A DNA stretch of 15,597 nucleotides from Mogibacterium sp. (GTDB lineage: Bacteria; Bacillota_A; Clostridia; Peptostreptococcales; Anaerovoracaceae), in the NCBI GenBank assembly GCA_017469325.1, contig JAFUGO010000012.1, positions 1 to 15,597 of the forward strand, given 5' to 3'. Below are positions 1 through 6,809 of the stretch, piece by piece. The first letter of the stretch is position 1. Each line of letters starts with the position of its first letter. The notes beneath the pieces are model-generated. The model worked only from the letters and a program-made list of their open reading frames with translations, searched no databases and was not told where the DNA came from. Both the position numbers and the translations under genes were made by a program.

Positions 1-164
1 GTCCTGTCGAGTATCTTATCGCCTGTCGTCTTCATCGTCACAAGCTCGGCGCGGACATCCGGGCAGCTTTCCTCTATCTGCCTCATCACGAGCTCCGACT
101 GAAGTACCGCAAGTCTGCTCGCCCTGCTTCCGACCCTTATGACTTTCTTTTCGCTTTCTGCCAT
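1..164 (-). CDS. hemC: Hydroxymethylbilane synthase (porphobilinogen deaminase), N-terminal part, cut by window edge
   Basis: The 54 visible codons start at an ATG (162-164) and read without stop to the left edge. The translation contains VIRVGSRASRLAVLQSELV (residues 8-26) followed by LVTMKTTGDKILDR at 41-54, which is the hallmark N-terminus of HemC. The enzyme joins four porphobilinogen units into hydroxymethylbilane, the linear precursor of uroporphyrinogen III, in the cytoplasm. The cofactor-binding cysteine and the C-terminal domain are outside the window. Three bases separate the start from the hemB stop, and an AGGA lies 6 nt before the ATG inside the end of hemB, so the two genes are co-translated. 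Placement after hemB and the cobalamin genes suggests tetrapyrrole precursor supply for B12. Confidence 0.93.
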   Translation of the reverse strand, partial: MAESEKKVIRVGSRASRLAVLQSELVMRQIEESCPDVRAELVTMKTTGDKILDR

Positions 165-167
165 TTT

Positions 168-1163
168 TTATCCTATCCTGCCCTCTTTCATGAAACGGGC
201 AAGTTCCTTTGCGTAATAAGTTTCGTAGATCTGGGCTCCTGCGCGGAATGCAGCCGTTGCCATCTCGCAGACTATGGCATCCTCATCGATCCAGCCCTTT
301 GCGGCAGCGCCCTTTACCATCGCGTACTCGCCGCTCACGCTGTATGTTGCCACAGGAACGTCCACGGCGTCTTTCACCTCGCGCACGAGGTCGAGGTACG
401 ACATGGACGGCTTTACCATTATGATGTCCGCGCCCTCTTCAACATCGAGGATCGCTTCTCGGAGAGCTTCTCTCCTGTTGTGGTAATCCATCTGGTAGCT
501 GCGCCTGTCACCGAATGCGGGAGCAGAACCTGCTGCTTCGCGGAACGGTCCGTAGAATGACGACGCGAATTTAACAGCGTACGACATGATCGGTGTGTTG
601 CTGAATCCGCCCGCGTCGAGAGCCGTTCTTATAGCTCCGACTCTTCCGTCCATCATGTCCGAAGGCGCGACCATGTCGGCTCCGGCCGCTGCATGCGAAA
701 CAGCTGTCTTGGCGAGGAGCTCGAGCGTGCTGTCGTTATCCACATCGTGGTGTCCGCCGCATTCGCATACGACTCCGCAGTGGCCGTGAGATGTGTACTC
801 GCAGAGGCATACGTCGGTGATCACCAGCAGCTCAGGATATCTCTCCTTAATGTGCCTCACGGCTCTCTGGATTATGCCGTCTTCGGCATAGGCCTGTGTC
901 CCCATCTCATCTTTATGTTCAGGGATACCGAAGAGCATTATGCTGCTGACTCCCGCTTTAAGAGTCTCTTCGATCTCGACATCCACCTTGTCGATCGTGT
1001 ACCTGTACTGTCCCGGAAGAGCCTCGATGGCATCGGTCTTCCCCTGACCGTCCATCACAAAGATCGGATAGATGAGCGAAGACGGATCCATCCTGGTCTC
1101 TCTCATCATTTTGCGTAATTCCGGAGATGTGCGCATCCTGCGCGGTCTTTTAGTAAGTTTCAT
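168..1163 (-). CDS. hemB: Porphobilinogen synthase (delta-aminolevulinic acid dehydratase)
   Basis: HemB condenses two 5-aminolevulinate molecules into porphobilinogen. The 331-residue length is normal for the family. Two Schiff-base lysines are visible: K198 in SYAVKFASSFYGPFR and K251 in IIMVKPSMSYLD. Cysteines C119, C121 and C129 in DVCLCEYTSHGHCG form the zinc site of the zinc-dependent class. Immediately after it lies CECGGHHDVDND, with two further cysteines (C133, C135) and two histidines; this segment is richer in potential metal ligands than I remember for the family. An in-frame TTG sits directly before the ATG, but the ATG is preferred, with GAGG 9 nt upstream. A 40-bp gap separates it from the cysteine-rich gene, and hemC follows 3 bp after its stop. 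Confidence 0.97.
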   Translation of the reverse strand: MKLTKRPRRMRTSPELRKMMRETRMDPSSLIYPIFVMDGQGKTDAIEALPGQYRYTIDKVDVEIEETLKAGVSSIMLFGIPEHKDEMGTQAYAEDGIIQRAVRHIKERYPELLVITDVCLCEYTSHGHCGVVCECGGHHDVDNDSTLELLAKTAVSHAAAGADMVAPSDMMDGRVGAIRTALDAGGFSNTPIMSYAVKFASSFYGPFREAAGSAPAFGDRRSYQMDYHNRREALREAILDVEEGADIIMVKPSMSYLDLVREVKDAVDVPVATYSVSGEYAMVKGAAAKGWIDEDAIVCEMATAAFRAGAQIYETYYAKELARFMKEGRIG

Positions 1164-1203
1164 CAATACTTTCCTCTTTTCTGCAATAATTGCTGTATTT
1201 TGA

Positions 1204-1461
1204 TTACTCCTTGTCCCCCCTGAGTTTGCTTTTTAAGAAGCTGATGAGCGTGTCGTAATTCTCCGCCCTGTGCGGAAAAGTGCACGCCGTGCAGACTTTG
1301 ATCCTTCTGCCGTCCTTTTCTTTGAATGAAGGCGCGCCCGGGCAGTCCTCATAATGATAGAGCGGGCAGTAGCAGAAGAGGCAGTTGATCTCCTCTATGC
1401 CTTCGTGGCACGGATAGTATTCGCAGTCTGTATTTTCAAAGAATCTGTTTGAGTTATTCAT
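1204..1461 (-). CDS. Small eight-cysteine protein, probable metal-binding (cysteine-rich small domain family)
   Basis: This is an 85-residue soluble protein with no signal peptide or membrane segment. It has eight cysteines at 13, 18, 27, 30, 32, 40, 57 and 60, arranged as FFENTDCEYYPCH, NCLFCYCPLYH, EDCPGAP and VCTACTFPHR, plus several histidines. The pattern matches what I remember as the cysteine-rich small domain family (Pfam Cys_rich_small), recurrently found near cobalamin genes in anaerobes and archaea. No biochemical role is known to me. Paired CxxC motifs suggest zinc, cobalt or Fe-S binding, which is inference. The ATG at 1461 overlaps the cbiA stop by 8 bp, so it is probably coupled to cbiA. 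Upstream in-frame starts would run into cbiA coding sequence without similarity to the family and were not used. Its Shine-Dalgarno is weak (GAAAGAAAG). Confidence 0.8.
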   Translation of the reverse strand: MNNSNRFFENTDCEYYPCHEGIEEINCLFCYCPLYHYEDCPGAPSFKEKDGRRIKVCTACTFPHRAENYDTLISFLKSKLRGDKE

Positions 1462-2848
1462 GGTCTTTCTTTCTGTAGCTCTCCATGGCGACTTTGAATC
1501 TGCGGACCAGTTCAGGACACGACAGGTACCAGAGATGCGGATATCCCCAGATGTGATCCGCTCCGGCATGCATGCATTCCCACGATCTTCCGCTGCCCGG
1601 CTTTACCGCGACCGCGTCGCTGCCGTTGGAGCTGCTGTCGAAGTAGTGAAACTCATGTCCCTTTGCGCTGATACCGCTGAGCAGTGTGCCCTCTTTTGTG
1701 CCCGTGAGTTCTATGTATCCGAACCTTGAGAGACGGCCGGTACAGAAGGTCTCTCCGCTGATGACGCCCGCTGCGGCATGTTCTTTGCCTTCTTTGTCTT
1801 TGATGCTGTCCATCAGATACATGAAGCCGCCGCACTCAGCAATGCTCGGCATCCCGCCTTTGATAGCAGAGGATACGGAGTCCAGCATGTTTTTGTTTGA
1901 AGCAAGCTCTGCCGCGTACAGCTCTGGATAGCCTCCTCCGAAGAGAAGTCCGTCAGCGTCTTCCGGGATCGCAGCGTCGTGAAGCGGTGAGAATTCTTTT
2001 ATCGCTATGCCGGATCCTGCGAGAGCTCTTAAGTTCTCTTCGTAGTAGAAGCAGAAGGCCTCATCTCTTGCGACCGCAAGAGTCAGCTTCGGACCGTCAG
2101 ATGTTTCTGTTTCTTCGCGGATGCTGTCAGGCAGATCCGGTGCTCTTTCCATGAGTGATCTCAGCGCGTCCATGTCTATATGCGACTCTATGAGATCCGC
2201 CGCGTGGCCGACCTGCTCCTTGAGGTCCTCGGCTTCGTGCGGAAGCTTGAGTCCCAGGTGCCTGCTCTCAAGATGTATGCCGTCTGTATCCGGGATCCCG
2301 CCGATCAGCTTCACATCGTGCTGCCTGCCCGTCGATACATCAGCCAGCATCTCCTTTACCGCCGGAGATATGCTTTCGTAGTAGCGCCCGGAGACGCGAT
2401 TCAGAACTATGGCCCTGATCATCCCGTTCCTGTCATCAAGGAGCATCCCTTTGATGAGCGAGAGCATTGTCTGGCCCATTCCCTTAACGTCCATCACGAG
2501 CAGTACCGGAGTATCTGTCGCAGAGGCGATATCATAGCACGAACCTCTTCCGGAAGTCCCTGCTATGCCATCATATATACCCATCACGCCTTCGATCACC
2601 GCGGCGTCTCCGCCTCCCGCGCAAAGGGAAGCGTTTATCTCATCCGCGGACGAAAAGAACATGTCAAGATTTCCGCCCGGCACACCGATCACCCTTCTAT
2701 GGAACATCGGGTCTATGTAGTCCGGGCCGCACTTGTATGATCTTACCTTTGCCCCGCTCCGTTTGAGAGACTCGAGCAGGCCGCAGGTTATGATCGTTTT
2801 TCCACTCCCGCTTTTAGGCGCGGCTATCATGATGCGCGGCAGTTTCAT
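1454..2848 (-). CDS. cbiA: Cobyrinate a,c-diamide synthase
   Basis: CbiA amidates the a and c side chains of cobyrinic acid using ATP and glutamine. At 464 residues it is typical in length. The N-terminal ATP-binding half begins MKLPRIMIAAPKSGSGKT, with the P-loop at residues 10-18, followed by YKCGPDYIDPMFH. The C-terminal class I-like glutamine amidotransferase half carries the nucleophile C339 in SIAECGGFMYL and the histidine motif GYPHLW (H438). The ATG overlaps the cbiT stop as ATGA and has a strong GGAGG (2855-2859) 6 nt upstream. The product is the substrate for adenosylation and then CbiP at the other end of the cluster. Confidence 0.97.
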   Translation of the reverse strand: MKLPRIMIAAPKSGSGKTIITCGLLESLKRSGAKVRSYKCGPDYIDPMFHRRVIGVPGGNLDMFFSSADEINASLCAGGGDAAVIEGVMGIYDGIAGTSGRGSCYDIASATDTPVLLVMDVKGMGQTMLSLIKGMLLDDRNGMIRAIVLNRVSGRYYESISPAVKEMLADVSTGRQHDVKLIGGIPDTDGIHLESRHLGLKLPHEAEDLKEQVGHAADLIESHIDMDALRSLMERAPDLPDSIREETETSDGPKLTLAVARDEAFCFYYEENLRALAGSGIAIKEFSPLHDAAIPEDADGLLFGGGYPELYAAELASNKNMLDSVSSAIKGGMPSIAECGGFMYLMDSIKDKEGKEHAAAGVISGETFCTGRLSRFGYIELTGTKEGTLLSGISAKGHEFHYFDSSSNGSDAVAVKPGSGRSWECMHAGADHIWGYPHLWYLSCPELVRRFKVAMESYRKKDHE

Positions 2849-3435
2849 TCTCTTCCTCCGAGCGTGAACGAGGCTATCATCACGGGATTCTCAGCTGTCA
2901 TGAGGTGATAGCTTCCGAGCTCGCGCGCTTTGCTCACGGATATCTGCTCGATGCTGAGATCGCGCAGTTCAAATTCCTTCAGGACGCTCTGTATCTCTGC
3001 CATGGTCTCAAGGCTCACGGCGTTTATGACCACCCTTACGCCCTTAGGCACCGAGCTGAGCGATGTGAGGATCTCCTTGAGATTGCCGGAGCTGCCTCCT
3101 ATGAACGCGCACGAAGGCGCAGGAAGTCCGTCGAAAGCGGCGGGAGCTTTTCCCTCTACGACCTTTATGTTGGACAGGCCGAACTTGGCGGCGTTCTGTC
3201 TTATGAGGTCGCAGGCCTCAAGCTTCATCTCGATCGCATACACCTCAAGGCTGCCGCTCTGGGCAGCTGCCTCGCAGGCGATGGAGCCTGTCCCGCTTCC
3301 TATGTCGTAGACGGTATCGCCCTCGCAAAGTCCCAGCTTTATGACGCTGAGATGCCTTACCGATTCCTTGGTCATCGGCACTTTGCCTCTTATGAAATCG
3401 TCGTCTCTGAATGTTTTTATCAGCAGTTCCTTCAT
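2845..3435 (-). CDS. cbiT: Cobalt-precorrin-6B C15-methyltransferase (decarboxylating)
   Basis: CbiT methylates C15 and decarboxylates the ring C acetate side chain. The 196-residue protein shows DFIRGKVPMTKESVR near the N-terminus (residues 13-27) and the class I methyltransferase SAM-binding loop DIGSGTGS at 44-51. CbiT is often fused behind CbiE; here the two are separate polypeptides encoded side by side. Two starts compete. A GTG at 3444 has AGGA 7 nt upstream. The ATG at 3435 follows AGGTGATCC (3438-3446), an exact match to the complement of the 16S rRNA 3' end at proper spacing. I prefer the ATG. The gene overlaps cbiA by 4 nt. Confidence 0.95.
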   Translation of the reverse strand: MKELLIKTFRDDDFIRGKVPMTKESVRHLSVIKLGLCEGDTVYDIGSGTGSIACEAAAQSGSLEVYAIEMKLEACDLIRQNAAKFGLSNIKVVEGKAPAAFDGLPAPSCAFIGGSSGNLKEILTSLSSVPKGVRVVINAVSLETMAEIQSVLKEFELRDLSIEQISVSKARELGSYHLMTAENPVMIASFTLGGRE

Positions 3436-3437
3436 CT

Positions 3438-3446
3438 GGATCACCT
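3438..3446 (-). promoter_or_regulatory. Strong ribosome binding site deciding the cbiT start
   Basis: On the minus strand this reads AGGTGATCC, nine bases complementary to the universal 16S rRNA 3' end, ending 2 nt before the ATG at 3435 (AGG 8 nt from the ATG). It contains the competing GTG codon (3444), so a ribosome bound here would favour the ATG. Confidence 0.6.
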
Positions 3447-3453
3447 GAAAGTC

Positions 3454-4869
3454 CTATTCTGCCTTGTTTATAACGAGCGCGGTGTAGAGTCCCGGCTCCG
3501 TGATCCCGGAGCATTCCTCCGGGCTAAAAACGTATATCTTCTCATCCGGATACGAGAGGTCTCTGCCGAGTATGACTCTGCAGTTCCCGAGTCCCCTTGC
3601 GCACATCCCGCTGCCGAGCTTCGCGGCATCCTCGGGGCCTGACATTATGATGACGGTCCTCTCGTTCTGTGCTATCTCTTCCATTATGGTCTCGAAGTTC
3701 GCGTAGTCCCCCGACTTGCCGTGCATGCTGCAGAGCTTTGCACCGGTAAACGAGACTCCCGATGCTGATGACAGGTATGAGAACGCCGAAACACCGGGAT
3801 GGATCACTATCTCATATTCATGGCCGTTCTCCGAGAGCCATTCTTCGAGAGCCGGCTTCATCTTCTCGGCTCCGCTGTAAAAACCCGTGTCTCCCGAGAA
3901 AAGCACAGCCATGCGCTCAGGCTGTTTTTCTTCTATGAGAGGGATCAGGTCCTCGGCCCTGAACAGCTTGTATTTTTCTTTGTCGGCATACGGTTTTATC
4001 ATGCGGGCCGCGCCGCAGATGAAGTCAGCCTTCATGACGGCGTCACGCGATTCTACAGTCATAAGCGAGCTTCTTCCAGGACCTATGCCCACAAGATCTA
4101 TGCGTATCGAAGGAGCGAGTCCGAAGTACTTGCTCAGAGATTCGGATGCGGACAGTCCGGTCTCTTCGGAAGGTCTTCCTATGATGTATGCGGGCACACC
4201 GGCTTCGGATGCCGCCGCGAGCTTCTCCTCAAAGCCTCCGGCCCTTCCGCTCGCCTTTGTGACCATGAGCTTTATGTCGAACTGCCTCATCAGGGCGAGG
4301 TCAAGCTCTTTTCTGAACGGTCCCTGCATGGCGATGACCTGCCTGCCGCTTATGCCGGCTTCATCGCAGAGCCTGATGCTCTCTTCTGAAGGAAGCACCC
4401 TTACAAAGAGCCTGCTTCTTACATCCGGATCTTTTGCATATATTCCGAGCTCCTTGCTTCCGGTGGTGAGCAGGATGTTGCCTTCGGTGTTTTTTAAGGC
4501 CGCGGCGCAGTCTGCAGCATCCGCAAACGTCCTTATGCTGCATCCCGCAGCGCCCGCACTGCCCCCGCTGCGGACTATGCGCACATAGTCTGCGCCGGCG
4601 GCTTTGCACGCTCCGCGTATATTCTCCGAAACAGCGGCCGCGTAAGGATGCGTCGCGTCAAATACGCGGCCCGCCTCAGCGGCGATCATATCCCGCATCT
4701 CCTCTTCCGTAAGACGGCCCTGCCGGATATCCGCATATTCGTTTTTCTGCATCACAAGCTCGCCGTAGCCCGTGGCTACGCACACGATATGCGCGATGCC
4801 GGCTCGTGACAGCCGCTCCGACATCAGCCTTCCTTCCGTTGTTCCCGAGAATATAAGCGGTCTTTTCAC
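3454..4869 (-). CDS. cbiJE: CbiJ-CbiE fusion: cobalt-precorrin-6A reductase plus cobalt-precorrin-7 C5-methyltransferase
   Basis: Two enzymes in one 471-residue chain. Residues 1-250 are a CbiJ/CobK reductase: IFSGTTEGR at 6-14, DATHPYA at 71-77, TGSKELG at 136-142 and TKASGRAGG near 204. It reduces cobalt-precorrin-6A to 6B. Residues 255-471 are a CbiE SAM-dependent methyltransferase: DLVGIGPG at 258-265, SGDTGFYSG at 325-333 and HPGVSAFSYLSSASG from 357. It methylates C5 of the ring. The linker near 243-256 is short and there is no internal stop or separate start, so the fusion is genuine in this sequence. The start is a GTG overlapping the cbiH stop as GTGA, with AGAGGG 8 nt upstream. CbiT, the partner activity of CbiE, is encoded immediately downstream. 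Confidence 0.94.
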   Translation of the reverse strand: MKRPLIFSGTTEGRLMSERLSRAGIAHIVCVATGYGELVMQKNEYADIRQGRLTEEEMRDMIAAEAGRVFDATHPYAAAVSENIRGACKAAGADYVRIVRSGGSAGAAGCSIRTFADAADCAAALKNTEGNILLTTGSKELGIYAKDPDVRSRLFVRVLPSEESIRLCDEAGISGRQVIAMQGPFRKELDLALMRQFDIKLMVTKASGRAGGFEEKLAAASEAGVPAYIIGRPSEETGLSASESLSKYFGLAPSIRIDLVGIGPGRSSLMTVESRDAVMKADFICGAARMIKPYADKEKYKLFRAEDLIPLIEEKQPERMAVLFSGDTGFYSGAEKMKPALEEWLSENGHEYEIVIHPGVSAFSYLSSASGVSFTGAKLCSMHGKSGDYANFETIMEEIAQNERTVIIMSGPEDAAKLGSGMCARGLGNCRVILGRDLSYPDEKIYVFSPEECSGITEPGLYTALVINKAE

Positions 4870-5642
4870 AGTCTGTACCCTCTCGGCGTCACGAGCCTCC
4901 CGTCAATGATCCGGCTCTGTGAATTTCCAATAAAAACAGTGGTGAACATATCCACTTCGGCGTCCCTGAGCTCCGCCAGAGTGCAGGTATGGTACTCCTC
5001 GCCCTCGCGGCCGATGTTCCACACATAGCCGCAAGCCGTATCCGGACATTTGGCCTCAAGGAGTATATCGCAGGCCTTTTTAAGATAATCATGGCGCTTG
5101 CGGCTCGACGGATTGTAGATCGCGATCGCGAAATCCCCCTCTGCCGCAGCCCTCAGCCTCTTCTCAATAAGCTCCCACGGAGTCAGAAGATCAGACAGGC
5201 TTATGACACAGAAGTCATGATTCAGAGGCGCTCCAAGCACGGCCGCTCCGCTCGAAGCCGCCGTGATGCCCGGGATTATATTTATCCCGATGTATCCGGT
5301 CTCCTCGCGCATCTCCTCGCCTATCTCAAACATGAGCGAAGCCATGTCGTAGATCCCCGCGTCGCCGCTGCATACCATTGCGACATCTTTGCCCTTGGCA
5401 GCCTCTCTGAACGCGATCCTGCAGCGCTCCGCCTCCTGCTTCATAGGCGTCGACAGCATCTCCTTGCCGCTGTACTTCTCTCCCAGAAGCTCCAGGTAGA
5501 CAATGTATCCGACTATGACATCGGCTCTGTCCAGCGCCGCTTCCGCCTCAGCGGTCATCATCGAAGCGCAGCCGGGACCCATGCCCACTACGTCGATCGT
5601 TCCTTTATCCGTTTGTGCGTTCTGCATTCTTTCTTTGTTCAT
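4866..5642 (-). CDS. cbiH: Cobalt-factor III / precorrin-3B C17-methyltransferase (ring contraction)
   Basis: CbiH methylates C17 and drives ring contraction to cobalt-precorrin-4. With the ATG at 5642 it has 258 residues. SAM methyltransferase landmarks are DVVGMGPG (17-24), VCSGDAGIYDMAS, IIPGITAASSGAAVLGAPL and AIYNPSSRKR, all typical of the CbiH/CobJ family. An upstream TTG (5678) would add 12 residues (LRRSEKHKDVK) lying in the degenerate part of a tandem repeat, so it was rejected. A second ATG at 5627 is also possible because conserved similarity only starts near residue 15. Neither ATG has a strong Shine-Dalgarno. The gene is separated from cbiG by the 46-bp repeat array and overlaps cbiJE by 4 nt. 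Confidence 0.93.
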   Translation of the reverse strand: MNKERMQNAQTDKGTIDVVGMGPGCASMMTAEAEAALDRADVIVGYIVYLELLGEKYSGKEMLSTPMKQEAERCRIAFREAAKGKDVAMVCSGDAGIYDMASLMFEIGEEMREETGYIGINIIPGITAASSGAAVLGAPLNHDFCVISLSDLLTPWELIEKRLRAAAEGDFAIAIYNPSSRKRHDYLKKACDILLEAKCPDTACGYVWNIGREGEEYHTCTLAELRDAEVDMFTTVFIGNSQSRIIDGRLVTPRGYRL

Positions 5643-5651
5643 CTTTACATC

Positions 5652-5697
5652 TTTATGTTTTTCAGACCGCCGCAGCAATTCTCTTCCCTGCTTTATC
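5652..5697 (-). repeat. Degenerate fourth copy of the 46-bp tandem repeat
   Basis: Aligned at exactly 46 bp from the next unit, positions 5665-5700 match about 25 of 36 bases, including GACCGCCGC on the plus strand. The peptide reading frame kept in the other copies is lost here (no Met, different residues). It lies in the leader of cbiH. Confidence 0.5.
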
Positions 5698-5835
5698 TTT
5701 TTATCTCCGCGACAGCCGCGGTCATCCCGCTCTCTGCTCTATCCTTTTATCTCTGCGACCGCCGCGGTCATCCCGTTCTCAGCTCTATCTCTTTATCTCT
5801 GCTACCGCCGCGGTCATCCCGTTCTCAGCGGTCTT
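5698..5835 (-). repeat. 46-bp tandem repeat, three copies, starting in the 3' end of cbiG
   Basis: Three units lie at 5698-5743, 5744-5789 and 5790-5835 with an exact 46-bp period. The first and second units match at 41 of 46 bases, the second and third at about 39 of 46. The rightmost unit encodes the end of CbiG (ENGMTAAVAEIKR and its TAG stop at 5785-5787). The other two lie outside the gene, yet each keeps ATG plus MTAAVAEIK-R/G and a stop (5739-5771 and 5693-5725) in successive different frames. Each unit also holds an inverted repeat around GACCGC-C-GCGGTC (perfect in the middle copy). The period is not a multiple of three, so the copies do not form one longer ORF. Confidence 0.9.
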
Positions 5836-6759
5836 CTTTACGACCAGCCGCGAGCCCCTGCCTGCTGCAGCGACAGCCGCGCGCTCGCACACGTTGTCCG
5901 TTCCGACCTTCTCGAGCACCGTCTCCGAATGACTGAAGTCCCCCTCCAGCCTGTTCAGGATGCCCGCGTCGAATGTTATGAGAGGCATCCTCCACGCCTG
6001 CGACAGCTTCCGGAGTCCCTCTTCATCCTTCTTTATATCTATCGTGGCTACGCAGCCGGCTTCATCGATCTGAATGCCGTTCTCCGCAAGCACCCTCTCG
6101 GCAAACTCCCTGAGTTCTTCGAAGGACTTGCCCCTGCGGCAGCCCATGCCTATCGCGTAGCGCTTAGGGCAAAGGACTATCGACGCCATGTCTTTGAGCG
6201 CCCCGCCTCCCGGAGCCCCGGCGTCCGGCTCATCGCTTATGAGCACATCCGTGTGTTCTGCCGGAGGATAATCCTTTATGCATATCGTCACCGGCCTTCC
6301 CTTGAGAGCCGACGATGACACCCTCGCTATGCCTTCCCGGTTCGCTATCCTAAGCCCGTTTTCCTTCGCGAAGACATCGACCGCGAAGGACTCGTTCACA
6401 TCCGTTGCAGTCGTTATGACCGGCACCGCGCCCAGTGCGTCGGCTATCTCCTGAGCCAGCTCGTTCGCGCCTCCGAGGTGCCCCGAAAGGACCGGTATGA
6501 CGAACCGCCCGGCCTCATCGATCACGACCAGCGGAGGATCCGTGAATTTATCGCGTATGAACGGAGCCGCTGAGCGCACGGCAATACCGGCAGCTCCGAT
6601 AAACACGAGCGCCTCTTTATCTCTGAAGGCGGCTTCGCAGACCTTGGCAGCCGGCGTACCTCTCTGTACGACTTCGGTCTCATGCCCGGTCAGCAGGCTT
6701 TTAAGCCTCTCCGCAAGTGCCTCCCCTCTATCCGTAAATGACAGAACTTTTATCTTCAT
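5785..6759 (-). CDS. cbiG: Cobalt-precorrin-5A hydrolase
   Basis: CbiG opens the ring A delta-lactone of cobalt-precorrin-5A and releases the two-carbon fragment as acetaldehyde; it is diagnostic of the anaerobic pathway. The 324-residue chain has the N-terminal CbiG domain with FIGAAGIAVR (53-62) and VLSGHLGGANELA (90-102), a variable middle part, and the C-terminal domain starting around CPKRYAIGMGCRRGKS and running through LITFDAGILNRLEG. The ATG at 6759 follows a 50-bp gap after cbiF with no clear Shine-Dalgarno. A small hairpin (CGATC/GATCG, 6768-6784) lies just upstream. The last residues and stop lie within the 46-bp tandem repeat described separately. Confidence 0.96.
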   Translation of the reverse strand: MKIKVLSFTDRGEALAERLKSLLTGHETEVVQRGTPAAKVCEAAFRDKEALVFIGAAGIAVRSAAPFIRDKFTDPPLVVIDEAGRFVIPVLSGHLGGANELAQEIADALGAVPVITTATDVNESFAVDVFAKENGLRIANREGIARVSSSALKGRPVTICIKDYPPAEHTDVLISDEPDAGAPGGGALKDMASIVLCPKRYAIGMGCRRGKSFEELREFAERVLAENGIQIDEAGCVATIDIKKDEEGLRKLSQAWRMPLITFDAGILNRLEGDFSHSETVLEKVGTDNVCERAAVAAAGRGSRLVVKKTAENGMTAAVAEIKR

Positions 6760-6809
6760 AACATGTCCGATCTTTATCTGATCGCCCGATCCTGCTTACT
6801 TCGTTCCGT

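Noticed and set aside
209..1118. Long plus-strand open frames opposite hemB
   Set aside because: They lack recognisable motifs and lie antisense to a secure enzyme gene in GC-rich DNA; the same holds for plus-strand frames across the whole window.
5643..5678. TTG start extending cbiH by 12 residues
   Set aside because: The extension lies in the degenerate repeat copy, has no family similarity, and ATG codons are available downstream.
5693..5787. Frameshifted longer C-terminus of cbiG
   Set aside because: CbiG is full length without it, and joining the repeat copies would need a separate frameshift for each unit; more likely duplication of the gene end.
5652..5835. CRISPR-like array
   Set aside because: Units are directly adjacent with no unique spacers, and one of them codes for the end of CbiG.
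4989..6318. Plus-strand open frames of 271-315 codons with repeated peptide segments
   Set aside because: They are opposite cbiG and cbiH. The repeated peptides simply reflect the 46-bp tandem repeat read on the wrong strand.
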